Assembly: GCA_013396915.1 (NCBI GenBank)
Contig: VWZL01002212.1
Coordinates: 241,182-305,181 of the forward strand
DNA length: 64,000 bases
Direction: 5' to 3'
DNA from: Stercorarius parasiticus
Lineage: Eukaryota; Chordata; Aves; Charadriiformes; Stercorariidae
This document shows, in pieces, positions 22,149-35,700 of this stretch (its first letter is position 1; every line of letters starts with the position of its first letter). The notes under the pieces were generated by a model. It was not told the origin of the DNA and did not search any database. It saw nothing but the letters and a program-made list of their open reading frames with translations. The translations under genes and the position numbers were made by a program.

Positions 22149-25100
22149 AATTGGCATGGTTTTTAAAGTTAACATAGCCAAAAGCAATATGACTATGTCA
22201 TTACATTGGTCTGCATTTTTTAACTGAATTGCTTTGTTTTGTTAAGAAAAATCTGTGTGGGCTGATCTTGAAAATGAGCCACTGAACGCTCAGAGTATAC
22301 ATTGAATTTTCTTTTGGAAAGAAAAATGAGATTTGCTTAATGGAAAGGATATTTTTATGATAAATGTCACTGTTTGGCCAACTGTCCTGTAAAGCAAATT
22401 AAACCTAGACTCATGCAAAAGTTGTGTGGAATTATATTTGGCTGTTATGGCCATTTTAGACTTGCTGTTCCAAGTTGCTTAGTCAGTGTTATCTCCGTTA
22501 TTTCTGCAGCAGTACACAAGAGTTTTCATACACAAAGCAGGGGAAATGTTAACAAATTGCAGTATTATGTTGCTGCTTTAAAAATACGTAGGATGAGATG
22601 ATGTGGGATTAATATCACATAAAGCATCTAAATATCTAGCTGTCTGTCATTGACCCCTCTTTTTGGATAGCCCTGCAAATCTTACGAGGTCGAAGTGGAT
22701 TTATGAAAGTAATGGTATGGTACCTTGATCAGTAAGATATTGAAGGATGCCAAAATGACTTCAAAAAAATAGTCTGTCGTAGTGGTTATGTGAGAAGCCT
22801 TATTCCTTTGGTAGGGTCAGTGAAGAGGATGGGACGGGTGGCAATGTCATCATTTGTAATTGATACGTTTTCTTGCTCCTTAGGTATTCTGTGGTCCCTC
22901 CTGCTTTTATACTGTTTCTGAAGTACAGTTTGTGGTTGTCTGATACTGCATATTAGCCACCAAAACACTGTTTTTATTTTTCTGCTGTGTACCAGTGAAT
23001 GATGGTTTGGGTCATGTTTTGGATTTTATTTTAGTTTATCTTATCAAAATAGCACTTTGGGGTGGGGTCAGGGGAGCAGCAGAGGGTGGTTTATAAAAAT
23101 GAGGTTATGTATTAGTTCAGAAACAATTTCCCAAATTCAAAATACATCTCTTTAAAAACATCGACAGTAAAGAGGCTCTAAATCAGAGGTGGGTAACCTT
23201 TTGTGGAAGGAGGAGCATCAGAAATGCAGTGTAAAATTCCTGTAAGCTTTCAAAATTTCTTATTTAGTGTTTCAGACTTCATTAAGTATATGGCACATCA
23301 CTGAACACATACAAATACTTCTTTCACTCTATAACTTTTATGCTTACTGCTATGATATCTTGTTAACAAAACTTTAGTGCCATGGCTTGTAACGTAACTA
23401 AGCCTGTAGGCAGGCCTCAGCGTTACTCTGATTTTGACCCTTGTTAATTCAACCAGTCATTTTGTATGTTGGTCACATAAAACTGCAGTAAAAATCATCA
23501 CGCAACTAAAAACCCACATACCAAGTTGTCGGCTTCAGAAAACAGCAATCTGATTTCCAGCCTGTGCCTTATTGATCCTTACCTGCAAAGGTAGCCCCCT
23601 TCCCCTGCTGAATGTGGGGAGGGGAAGCAGCAGGCTGGAGAGCGCCTGCAGCCCCCAGGCATTTGGCTCAAAACCCACCCCGTAGCTCAGCCAGTGCCAT
23701 GGTGGGGTGACTGGTGCTGGTTGACTGGCAGTGGGCTGTTCTTAGCATGCCCATCTGGCCATGGCATGTGCTCAGCAGTTGTACAGGCTGCGTTGGTGGG
23801 CAACACAGGGCTTCTGCAAAGATTCCTTGTCCCTCTGGTAATGCGCATTTCAAATGCTCTTCTCCAGTAGGCGTCTTTCAAACATGGCCACAGAGTAGCT
23901 TCCCCGCATGTATTTCTTCCAGCTTCCCTTGCCAATCACAAGTGTGGGGGCTGTTGTCAGAGCTCCCTGCTCTGAGTGAGCTTCCTCAGTGCCTTGGTTT
24001 AGCTGTAGTCTCATGGTGGTGGTCCTCCACTTACAGGCGTAGTTCTTCTATGCCCCAGCTTTGAATAGGAATATTAGTTGACTCCGTCCTTTGAGTTACA
24101 AGCATACTTAATTCCTTTCCATCTAACCTGTCTTCCCATACTGAAGTCTTCAGCTGGAGTTTTTAGAACCTCTGTAGCTATCTTTATTTAACCTGTTCTG
24201 AGAAAAAACCCAAACCATTGTGTTTTTCTTACGGGGTACCATACCTGTGTTATTAGGCATATGAATAATTTCTAGTAGAAATCCCACTCTGCTCTCCAGT
24301 GCCTCTGCATTTATGGCTGCATTGTTCAGATCAACTGTAGGAGTGGGGGGAAAAAAAAAGACCACTGCTGCCTTATTTGACATTGATAGAAAATTCAAGC
24401 AGCGTAAGTGGAAAAAAATTAGTAGTTGCATTTTGAAGAGAATTGGTAAATTCTCTTTTTGTCCTTCTTCTGTCCTGCGCTCAATGTGTTTAGCATAAAT
24501 TTCCTATGCACGCTCTAAAGACACGGTGTTCTGTTCTCTGTCTCTTCTCATTTGCCTGCGTGAAGACATTTATTGAGAAACTGCAGTGCCTTTTAACCGA
24601 GTTGAAGTATATTACATATTGTGGTATGAACTTTGGGTAACTACACTGTGCCAGGTCTGATTAGGTCATCCTCAGTCTGTTTAGGTACTGAAAGACATAA
24701 AACAGTTATCTGTGTGTATGTACAACTGTGGATGTTTTTATCTCAATCTGCCAGTTTATTTTATCAGTATGAAATTAAATTGTATTTTAGTAGCTTTATT
24801 TTTATGGTAGTACTATACAAAAGGGCTTAGCAGTCACTTTTCATTTTATCACAGCAGTGGTCCTAATCCGAGATACCTACTGTAAGCAAAAGGGAGAATC
24901 TGTATGTTACAAGTTAGCAGCAAAGGTAAGATAATGCTTCGAATTCTTGCTCTGCAGAATGCTTCTTAGTTGCTGCATTTGTTCAAGCAACGTAACACAT
25001 TCAGAGAGATGAGAAAAACCTTGGCAGATTTATTCTGCCGTATTTCCCCTTCAAGCTAAGTAAAGAGGTGCAAGTATGCAAAGAAGGTTGACTGAGAAAC

Positions 25101-26400
25101 AGTTTCTCAAAGCTTTCCTTCACCACATTAACAATGCCTCCATGCTTTCAAATGAAGAAGCGTGGGAAAATGTAATTGTTACAGAATAGATTTTAATAGC
25201 TTCTTAATAGCATCTTATTTGAAGTTAACTGTAACACTAGAGATTTAGGGTAAGGCAGGAATATGTCAAGTTAAAATGATCAAACTTGCACAATGTCAGC
25301 ATGTTGTTCGCTCTCAGGTCTATAAGAACATGTTTTACAATCGTCTTAAAGCAAATAGTTTCCAGGTTTGTGCCTTACTCTAAACACTAACAGTTGAGAA
25401 TAGTTCCGCTTAACATAGTTGTGATATGTGAAGGTGATGCACATGGTGTACAGTACTTTGAATAACAAAATAGTACTTTTTTGTGTAATAAAAGTTTTTA
25501 ATGTAGAAAGCAAAATAGGCACATAGCTAATAGATTGTCTAGAAATTAGAAATTATGACAAAAACTAAGTCACTATGTTGTTTGCTTTTTTTTTTGAATC
25601 TTGGAGAATGCATTTGTGGCGTTCTGCTTGCGTTTCATGCCGTGTCATCTGATCCTTACCCTGCCAGCCATTCAGCCAGGTGATGCTCCTTCGTATCAAA
25701 ACTGAACTCTGAGATGAAAGCAAGCTGCTACTTCTGACAATAAACCAAGTAATTGCCATAGCACCGGGTCAGGGCATAGATAGTAACCTGCCTCTGAAAT
25801 GAGCATTACTGTTTTCCTTGCCTCTGAAGCAACTAGTAAGTCACACAGAAGCACTTCCTTTTGTTCAGTTTTAAATGCACCAGCTTTCTTTCAGTAGATG
25901 GATATCTTCAGGAGTTCTTAAATAACATTGGTATTGTTCATGCTTTGTATTTGTATTCTTCAAAAAAGTGTTTTGGTCTCACCTCTTGTGGAGTTCTGTC
26001 TCACTGTTATCACCTTTCTCTGAGTCATCTTTTTTTATTCTTTCCAAAGAGTGGATTATGGTGTTTAAGGTACTGATGAGTTCATATATCGCCATTAGAG
26101 ATGTGCATTTTTTCAATGTTAGCCATTATGCATTCTAATAGTGCATTAAGTAAATGTTTTCAGGAAGTGATCCTCAGTGGCATTTTAGTTTTCTGAATAT
26201 TTGGCTTATAACACAGGACTATAGAAGTAATTCTTTGTTCCGTTTGCACTAGGTTGAATTTGGAGGTTTTTTCTTTCTTTCCTTGTATGCTGTTGAAGTC
26301 ACCTAGTTTGGGTTATTTTGCTATCTTAAATAACTTGGACTTCTTTCTCAGTAGTTAAGGATGCTGGTTCAGTCACAAGTTTCTGACATTCCCACTTTTG
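22149..26400. other. Intergenic sequence downstream of GALNT1
   Basis: No gene recognised. A TTTTTGTGTAATAAAAG poly(A)-like site lies at about 25,479-25,494 and could end a longer GALNT1 3' UTR. A possible DNA-transposon end lies near 23,183. A slightly more GC-rich patch at 23,590-24,060 has overlapping open frames on both strands (up to 116 codons) that resemble no known protein. Confidence 0.6.
23183..23240. mobile_element. Possible hAT-type DNA transposon end (relic)
   Basis: The sequence AATCAGAGGTGGGTAACCTTTT resembles the CAGnGGTGGGCAACCTTTTTGG ends that I associate with Charlie-like hAT elements of amniotes, here diverged by a few bases. I found no matching inverted end downstream and cannot define the element's length. 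It could be chance. Confidence 0.25.
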
Positions 26401-26407
26401 CTTTACC

Positions 26408-26515
26408 ACTTGGATTGGGACGGACCTCTGCCAGTCATCTTGTCCAAACCCCTGCAAAAGCAGGGCTGACTTCAAAGTTAGAGCAGGTTGCTCAGGGCCT
26501 TGTCCAGTCAAGTTC
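26408..26515 (-). mobile_element. CR1 LINE 3'-end fragment (diverged)
   Basis: Read on the minus strand this is the CR1 3' untranslated region. On the + strand it appears as GACGGACCTCTGCCAG, then CATCTTGTCCAAACCCCTGC, AAAAGCAGGG and GAGCAGGTTGCTCAGGGCC, matching the conserved antisense CR1 order. It abuts a second CR1 tail at 26,520 in the same orientation. Confidence 0.7.
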
Positions 26516-26519
26516 TCTG

Positions 26520-26710
26520 TATTACAGAATGGTAGGGGTTGGAAGGGGCCTTTGGAGATCATCTAGTCCAAACCCCCTGCTAAAGCAGGGTCATCTGGAG
26601 CAGGTTGGACAGGAGCACATCCAGGTGGGTTTTGAATATCTCCAGAGAAGGAGATACTGCAGAATACAATGTTCTGGCCAACCTGTTTGTGTTGGACACC
26701 TCTCATGGTG
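26520..26710 (-). mobile_element. CR1 LINE 3'-end fragment
   Basis: On the + strand: ATTACAGAATGGTAGGGGTT, GGAAGGGGCC, GATCATCTAGTCCAAACCCC, GAGCAGGTTGGACAGGAGCA, then the end of the ORF2 region (CCAGGTGGGTTTTGAATATC). This is the typical truncated CR1 copy of bird genomes, inserted on the minus strand. It is better preserved than its neighbour at 26,408, so probably younger. Confidence 0.85.
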
Positions 26711-29700
26711 AAGTCGTATTTTTTTGTTTTCCCCTCCTAATACCAAATCAAAATTTCCTTTCCTGCAACTTGTCTGTTGCCTCTCATCTTTTCACTGTGC
26801 ATTTCAAAGTTGATCATAAATCTTTACTGTTCAGATACTCTGTCTGCTATGTCACTTCCCTGCCTCTGGGGCTATAACCAGTTGGCCATGTACAGTTTAT
26901 GTGCTGAAAGTGAACTGCCAATAGAAAGGAGGTTAAACCAGTGTTTTAAGAGACTTCACCACTGCTTCCTCTAAATTCGAGAAATATGCCTTTCCTACAA
27001 ACTGAACTTTGGCAAAGGGAGGCACCTATCCTGTGAAGTCGTCCAACAAAAACTGTTGAGTCCGTGTCCAGTCCACAGGAAGCGGGAAAGGAGCCCAGCC
27101 CTCATTGCTGCGGCAACTTCAACGTTGGAAATATTCAGACCAAAGAATTTGAGAACAAGTTTTGTAGTTGCCTTGGCTGCACAATGAGGAGATCTGGGTT
27201 GTTTCAGAGCAGAAGCCTTGTTTCAAGTTCAGTGCAAACAGGAAGAATTTTCTAGCTGCTGTTTTCTGTCATGGCTTTGATGTATGTGAATTGATTAATC
27301 ATGATATCCACGTCTCTAATGGATCTTTTTGGTCTGAAAATGTTTTCAGGTAGCTAACCAGATTAGCAAAATGGTAGTTTCAGATCTATGCCAGTTAGAA
27401 GGACAAAGCTCAAGTGACCAATTCCGGTGGTAAATTTTCTAGGCTTTCAGGATATAACAGCTGTCACTATAGGTGGTTGCTGTGACATGGTAAGTGATGG
27501 CTTATTGAATGCCAACGAACCCTTTGCTTGCAATTTCTCCTGTAGCCTTTTAAGTCAGGGAAGCGCTGGGAGTGGAAAGTGTCATTTCCATTACCAGGGT
27601 AAATAACCTCTCCTCATATGAAATGAAAAAAGAAATGTTTCCTTGAGGCAGTGAGATCAAGTTGCACATGTAATTCCGTTCAGATGTGGCTGTACTAATA
27701 TGGTGAATGAACTGGAGACAAATCTCAAACCCCAAAATCTTCTCTTTCATTCCCAGATGCTGAAAACCACAGGAACCTACTCTGTATTACCTATATTTAT
27801 GGCTTGCTTGAATGTAGTAGCTCTCAAAAATTACCCTTTGTAGTCAAAGCCAATCATTCTTCTGATCTGGCCTGGTTTTTTGTGATCTTGAATGTGAATT
27901 ACTAAAAGAAAAAGCAAAGAATTATTTAATTACAGATTGTGCATATGTGCGTACTTATGTGAAGTAGTTTAGACAAAGCACATTAAACCACTTCAACCAA
28001 TTATAACTGAAGTTCAGCCCCACCGCAGGAGTGCGTACACCCCATCACTTCAGAGGCTGTTTTACTTCTGTATTATCTGTTGTAGGCATGCTTAGCCCTG
28101 CCTGTCGTGTTTGGTGCATAAGATGCAGTCAGTGCCATCTCAAGCGCAATGAAACTCTCCATTGTTCTCCTTCCTTTTCATAGCTCTGGGCTGCCAAGAG
28201 GCATTGTGTGCCATTTCCACTTCTCTGCGTTGTATTCTTGCCTTGAAAATTGCCTTTTGGCCCTGCGCAGCAGTGCTGAAACACAACTTGAAGGAAATTG
28301 TATCTTCTGAGTCATGGGGTTTGTGGAAACCAGACCCCAAAGGTCTGGGGTTTTTCTGGCTGAGGACTTGCCAGAGACTGGATCTCTTGAATATGTCACG
28401 ATCAGTCCCCTAAGGCATGCTTTGTTTCTCTGATGCTTCAGTCCAATTGGATCAGTGATCTTCCAGCCTCATGAAAGCTTAAGAAGCCATTTGAGTATAA
28501 TCCATTAACTCAGTTGGTTCCTGCAGTCAGACTTATGACAAATGTTAGAGGTGATCTTAAGTAATCTCTGACAACACTAAAAAGAAATTCATTGTTTTTT
28601 TCAGGTTCCCCAAAATACCGCACCCCTTCCAGCTCTTTGTCAATAGAAAAGGAATTTTTGGGGACTTTGTCAGGACAGTAACTAGAGATAACTCTTCAAC
28701 TATGCTCAGGCATGAGCATTTTAGAGCTACTGGTTCAGTCCAGTTCAGCACACCTGGTCTGCTCTGTAGTTGGTGTTGGAAGCCACTTGCCCGTGAGCAC
28801 TGCTGTGCTGCCACTGTGCAACACATCAGGGATGGGTAGCAGTGTCCACCTTCCCTTCACCTGATCCCACAACAGGTGCCTGAAGGTTGCGGACCTGGCT
28901 TGCAACAACTTGAATGTATGATTTTGTTTTGAAGGTCACAAACTATTGACCAAAATGTTTTCTTTTTTGAACTGATTCGATGCTCAGTAAGGTGGGATCC
29001 TCCATCCCATTTTTGCCCAGATAGCTAGTGAAAGGTGCTTCCACATGAAGCATTTGCTTAGAGGAGAACCAGTTTGTTGGCTCCTAAAGGGAGAGGAGGC
29101 CACGTTATTCTGAACAGTGAACAGGCGGTGCCTTTTGCATGGTGTTTCATCAGTATCTGCTGGGATGTTACATGGAGCTGGCAACATGATGTAACCAACT
29201 GCTATAATATCCACAGTACTGCAGAGTACTACAATATCCACAACACAGCAAAATGGTGTGTTTTGGTGTAGAAGCAGTTGACCACCAATATATTGGTACA
29301 CTGAGCCTCAGATCTGTTCATGGCTCATTTACTGCATGCTCTGAATGTTCTGGTACACAGGCTGAATTGGTTCAAATTCCTGTATCTTGCGTAGGAAATA
29401 TCAGAGGAACGTGTAATGGACTTTCATCCAGATATGGGGCCATTTGAGTCTGCCTGTTGTGTGTTTGTCTTGGCCATCAGCAAGACACATTAATCGTTCT
29501 CATCCTGTCAGTGATGTGCGGGAAATTAAAAAAGAGATCCTTTAAATGTGATTCTGGCTGCAGGACTGGAAAGGCTGATGTACAAGTTGCCTTCATTTTT
29601 CAAGGAGATGACAGAACTAGACTCATAGCAATGATGGCAATGTGGTAATAATCAACATGGTTTGGTGGGGACTAGTGACAGTGGGAATGTCTTTATCGCC

Positions 29701-32700
29701 CTCTCAGAACTGTTCAGTGATGCTGTCCCTTCTCCCAGACCACCTGATGGAGAACTGTGGAGCTCTGCCTAACAGTTCTCCTGTGTTTGATCTTGGGCAT
29801 GGGTGCAAGACGGCTTTTTTAGGAGCATACATCCCTTCTGCCTTGCAAGATATTCTCATCAATGGCGAAAGGATTACACAGTGTATACCTACGTATGATT
29901 TTCAGAGTATTCTTACAGTCCTTAATATTGATGGTTAGAGCAGTGGGAACTGGAGGAGACTGGTTTGTCCTTCAGTTTTGTGGACATCTTGTTGTAAGGG
30001 GTTTTGGTTTTGTTTTGTGGGTTTTGTTTTGATTTTTTTTCTTGTTTGCTGCCCTTTGCTGTGTCCACATTCCATAGTATTACAGCTCCATAAGGAAGTT
30101 AGATCTGTTTTACCTGCCCCTGATGGAACTTGTCTGTGAAGATATCTGCAAGAAAGACAAATTCTGCCAGAAATACAGAGAAGATAACACTTGTTGGTAA
30201 TAACTCCCCTACTCTGCACCAACCTTTGCCCAAGTTCTTTTGAGATATGGTAGTTCAGCTTCACTTTCTGCCTGTAGTAATCTGAGGTCCACTTTAATTG
30301 TGATATAAAGGTACCCAGGTTTTTCATTAACTGCTCACCTCAAAAGCTGTGCTTCATAGTACAACCACAGACAGTTTTGCCTTTGTCAATGGTATGTGGT
30401 TCTTCAGACGAGCCCACCCAAGGTTGTCGTAGTATTAATAGACAAAGCCAGGGGAATGGTCACCTCTGTGTACACCATGTCCCCCTCCTCTGCAGAGTAC
30501 TTCACTACCATTGGGGTTATACCAAGTGTTCTTCCTGCCGCTTCTCAAGTAGGTGATGTGAGCACCTAGGGCTAACGTGGGGTCGGTAAGGTGCTTGTGA
30601 AGCTGCTGTTTGCGAGAAGAAACCCTCTGTGACAAGTAGTTATCAATGTGTCAGGCACTTCATGTTAACACTATAGTTGACTCCACCTTTCTTTTGATAA
30701 TAGAGTAGTTAAAAGCCCACATCTGGAATTAATTCATTCATGTGTGTTCGTTTTCCTTCCTCCTTTCCGTAAGAGTCCTTGCAGTTTGTGGCTGTCAAGT
30801 GGCTGAGAAGGAACTCAGATGGTGCTGAGCACGTCTGTGCCCCAAATACAAGGAGCAGAAGAGTTAGTTACCCCACTATGGATACTAGGAATAAGGAATG
30901 GTGGTATATATACAACCAAGATACAAATGTGCGAGTAGACTGCAACTCAGAGAACTCCAGTTAGAGATAATCTCACTTTTATGCAAACTCATGTATGATT
31001 TTTTTTTTAAACTAATGAAGTGAGCTTTGACTTCTGACTATCTTGATTATGCGGAGCATGAAGCTTATTGAAAAGTAAGCTGTTGCAAAAGGCTAATGAA
31101 GTGATTGTTCCTGCATCCTGTGGATGTAGGTTGATGACTGTAAATTTCAGCTTAGTTTTTTTAGGATGTGCCTGGACTAGGAATGTTAACTAGCTAAAAT
31201 GGATTTAATACAGCTGTATATAATCAAGGAGAGAAGGAATAGGAGCTCATATTCTACCTGATGGGGTTTGGATTAAAAGGTAATGGGGTAAACGTGACTT
31301 GGAACGGACTTGTTCCTTGCTGGCACATTAAAAAAAAAAAAATGCCAAAAAAAGCTAGGCCTGCTGGTGACCATACTATGTTTTAATAATCTCTCACAGT
31401 TAGGGAGATAGTGAAAAAAACTCAATGAACAATTGAATATGTTGCTTCTCTGAATTTTTCAAAGATTGATTTCTAATGCTTCTCTACTTCCTGAAAGCAA
31501 GATTTTTTTTTTTTCTTATACAGTCCAAGATAGTGTATCTTCTTAACCAGTTCTTGCTGCATATGCAACCACTCTAACTGGGAAATGTTTAGGGTCAGCA
31601 CAGGCACAATTTATGCTTTCCCAGGAGTCGTTCTATTGGTTCAAGTAACCTATATAGCTGAGTTCTAGGAAAGACAAATTATTTTTCTTTTAAGTTAGGA
31701 GAGCCAAAAAATCATATCTGGATCGCTACTGGGAAAAGAGATGTCTTCACAAGTTTTAGCTAAACGTAAACCTATTATTTCCCAATTATTTCCTCTGAAA
31801 CAGGTGGCTGAGCTCACATGGCTTCTTACGGGCAGGTAACTAATGCCTGTCAACTCTGTGAGGAACCGCCAGCTCTGTGAGGGAGGCCAGCTCTGCATGT
31901 TGTCACCACAGAGACCCTTGGGGCACTTCTGCTTTGCAGCAGGGATCGGGGCTCCTGGGTGTTGTGGTAGGCATGGAGGCAGGTTATTGAGAGACAAGAG
32001 GAAAGGTCTGTTAAAACACGATGCCAACTGGAAATCAACACGAAATGCTGTGAACTGAAGAAGCATCCCTCTGAAGATTTGCTTATCATGACTTCTTGTC
32101 ACTGTCATGGCATCACTTGTCTGCTTCACAGGATGGACTTCTGGATATCCAGGCAGAGGTGGGCATGCCGAGCCTGAGGGAGCATCTTTCTATGTCTCAA
32201 AGCAGCACCAGCCCCAGGACTGGAATTTTGGTAACGGGGGCTTTCTCTGAAGCACCACCGTGGTGGCTGTGTCAGAACGGCCACCGTAGCTGCTCCATGC
32301 CCTGTTCAATTCTCGTTTGCAAAAGGGATAGCCCACAAAAGCCATCCTTCTCTTCTCATTGAAAAGATAGCGCTCAGCTTTCTCTCCCTTTTTCCCCTCA
32401 AGCGTAGAATAGGTTAATTTTTCAAAGAAAAGGAAGCTTTGCTTAACAGTCAAAGGAAAAACAATGGTTAGATTTCCTTTTTGTGGGAAGGGAGGGTGGC
32501 AGGTATGGGGAAGCAGAGAATCTAAGACATGGTTAAATATGTCTGCTGAATTGCACAGAAAGCGTAGCTGGGCAGGATTCTGAAGCTGTCAGCATGAGTA
32601 TCTAGTTCATGGGAAGAAAAAAATAAATACATAAAGCAATTTTAAAAAAAACAACAACCCAACTTGATAAGCTGAATATTTTGAAATGTTTACCCTTAAA

Positions 32701-35700
32701 GAAGAATACATAACACATCATTTTGCAAAGAATTGGCAAAGTATTTTGAAGATGATGACAGCTAAGAGAGTTCACTTTTTCCTTTTTGGGTCCAGTCCCA
32801 TTTTCTTGCCATTGCAACATGTCTTCTCACTCTTCCTCCCTCCCCTTCCCCCTTTTCTTGAATGACAAAAATATAACTCTGTGGTTACACCAGAGGCTTA
32901 ATCTCGGGGCAGAGCAGGAGGTAAGCAGGTGTGGTGTCTTGCTGCTCTTCTATCGCTCTGCACTCCCCTCGGTTGTAATTATTCTTGCAGTTCTGCCTCC
33001 CGCTGTTTACACTGTTACAGGCAGTTGCTTCATGTGGTTTTTCTCTCACTGAATCAGAGCAACCACCCACCCTTCTCTTTCTGATCCCAAACCCGGGACT
33101 AAAAGACACCATTAAATTTCAAAACCTTCCCTACACTGGGAATATCTCTGACATGATCTCCTCTCTGCTTTCCCTCCCTGTTGCAAAAGTATCACATATC
33201 TAAAGCCGGAGCCCTGTTCAGAGGGCAGATCTGTATCCGTGGTTTCATCTGACTGCCTTTTTGACTGAATCGCTGTGGCAGACGTAGCTAAACCAGGGCA
33301 AACGCTGACCCTGGCACCCTGTGGCTGCCGATGGTTGCCCGGCTCCTGGCGCCCTCACCACCTCCCACGAGGAACCCCGCTTTGCCTCCCATCACTTGGC
33401 TGCTCTTGGCGTAAATGCTGCACCTACCCCTGAGGTGCAACCCTTCTCAAAATGACAGCTTAAAGCTGGTGGCAAAGACAAAGTAGATTGATGCCAGTGT
33501 TGGTTCCAGATGGCGTATAAGGTGCCTGCGAGCATTTTGATTTTTGACAATGTTTTAAAGGTGGAAAAAAAAAAAGTGCTCTTTTGGTTTGATGCTATGA
33601 AAGGTGCTAGTGCTGGTGGCTCTTAGCCATCAGCATGTATTTTGTCCAGCTAATAGTATCTGTGAAGAGCAAACCTGGACCAGTCAAAACCAGGTCTCTT
33701 TCTCTAGCAATCTCCTTGCTTTTGGGTTGCATTGTGAGTTTTTCTCCCAAGATGTGCGGTCTTGTTTTCCTCTGTGTAATGAAAACCTTTCAGAAAACTT
33801 CTGGGCATTGCAAGCAAAATCTTTTGCATAGCAGCAAGTGATCAAATCTTAGAGAAAACCATTTTACAATTGTTTTAAACAGATTTGAAGTGTTTGTATT
33901 GGACTGATTTTTGGCATCCCCTTTTTTGTTGTTAAAGCCAGGAGCATCGGTTACTATGAGTACAACTGTGCAAGGCCAGAGGCAGCTATAAAAACATATG
34001 AAAGGAATTAAAACCTCTTTCCTATGCCTAATAAAGTTGTAAATTCTGTGATCTGAAATTTTAGGATTTTGTGGGGTTAGCAGTAGTTACCATCTGTCCT
34101 GTCAAACTTTGTCATAGCTGGCTTAAAATGCTGGGGTAAGCATGGAATAACCCTCCTCCAAAGGACTCTGCTCCAGTCCCTTTCCAAAAAGTGGAGGAAT
34201 GCAAAGAATGAGAAAGCAACTCTTTCAAGCTGGTATCAAACATCTTTCTAGATGACACTGAAATACTTTGCCACTGGCCATGTAAAACCAGCCTGCTGTT
34301 GGCACCACGTTTTGATTCAGAGCAAAACGGTTAAAATTTTCGAGACCGTTTACCCGTGGCTTTTTATCTAGTTTGCGGATTTTGCTTTGACAGACAGCAA
34401 GTGTCCTAATTTAAAGAGTTAGGGGTGGCTCGAGTTATTAATTTGCACTGCTGATAAATGGTCTCTCCTGTGCTTGTGTGGGTAAGTAAATTGGAAGTAT
34501 CTGTGATGGGCTTGCTTGTTTGTTTGTTTGTTTATTTTTCCTGGGTGGGTAGGAATGCAAGAACTACAACTCCCCTGTGATTTTTTTAAAAGCCGTCTGC
34601 TGCTTTGCTTTTCTGCTTACCTACATAGGGCTGAATTTCAGTCCAGAAGATCAGGGTGTGTGTAAGTATTGCTCTTTAACCCGAAGTCTTGTTTGTTCTA
34701 AAGCTGACTAACAATTTGTGGAATCTTATGTGATTTCCACTTAGCTTTTCAGGATGAAAATAATGGTTGTTCCTGGGAATTTTCCTTTCTGTGCTTATAT
34801 TTTACTGTACCTCAAGAGCTGGCCTAGAATTGACTTATCTTTCATATTGCTCAGATGGAGAAGGCAAGTAAATTTTCAATAATTTCCAATAAACAGAGAA
34901 TGCTGAAAAGAGAGAACAAAGAGAGGATTTGAATAAAATAACGTGGTCTGCTTTTACCTTAGATACAACAATACTGCTCTGAACCTGTAAGCGAAGACTA
35001 AATAAAACCCTCAGAAGAGAATATTGCTTCCTACTGTGGTAAAATAGGAGTCCTTTCCTGATGCATGGCTCTACCAGAAAAGTTTCTCTGGGCTATAAAT
35101 GCCGTCCTTGGACAACTGCGCTAAGAGTTAAAGTGGGGAAACTGGTTTCGATGATGAGTTAGACTTTTTAAGTTAGATCAGGCTTCTGTTGCGTAAGGTT
35201 CCTGAGCTGCTTTAGGATGACAGGATGACACCAGAGTTCAATGGGGAAAAGCGAGGGGGAAGGAGCAGAGCGTGGCCGTGCCATCAGCCTCCAGCCCATT
35301 CTGCGCTGTCATTGAGAAGCGAGGAGTCTTCAGTCTTTGTGCTTTCGCTTTCTTAAATGCCGATGTGTGGATTTAGTGTGCTGGCTGTTATTTGAGTAGG
35401 TTGTTTAAAAATAATTACACTTTTCGGAGTCCATTACTCAGTATTTTTTTTACTCTTGTTTGCTTCACATAATGATCATCATCTGTTTGAAATTAAGGCT
35501 TCATATGGAAATAATCTGGAGTGCAATGGCTGAGCTCTTATTTGGATGTGTTTCTGTTATTTTTTTAATATTATACATCTAGTTCTGGCTAAAAAGAAAA
35601 AGAGAGGGATTACAGGAGTATTTGGGGTATTTCAGTCTCAAGGGCCACTCACAGAGTAGCTAACTTCCCAGTAAAAGCCTGACCACCAGCTACCGAATAA

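Noticed and set aside
31695..32129. 144-codon minus-strand open frame.
   Set aside because: Overlaps open frames on both strands, has no family motif and no splice or promoter context.
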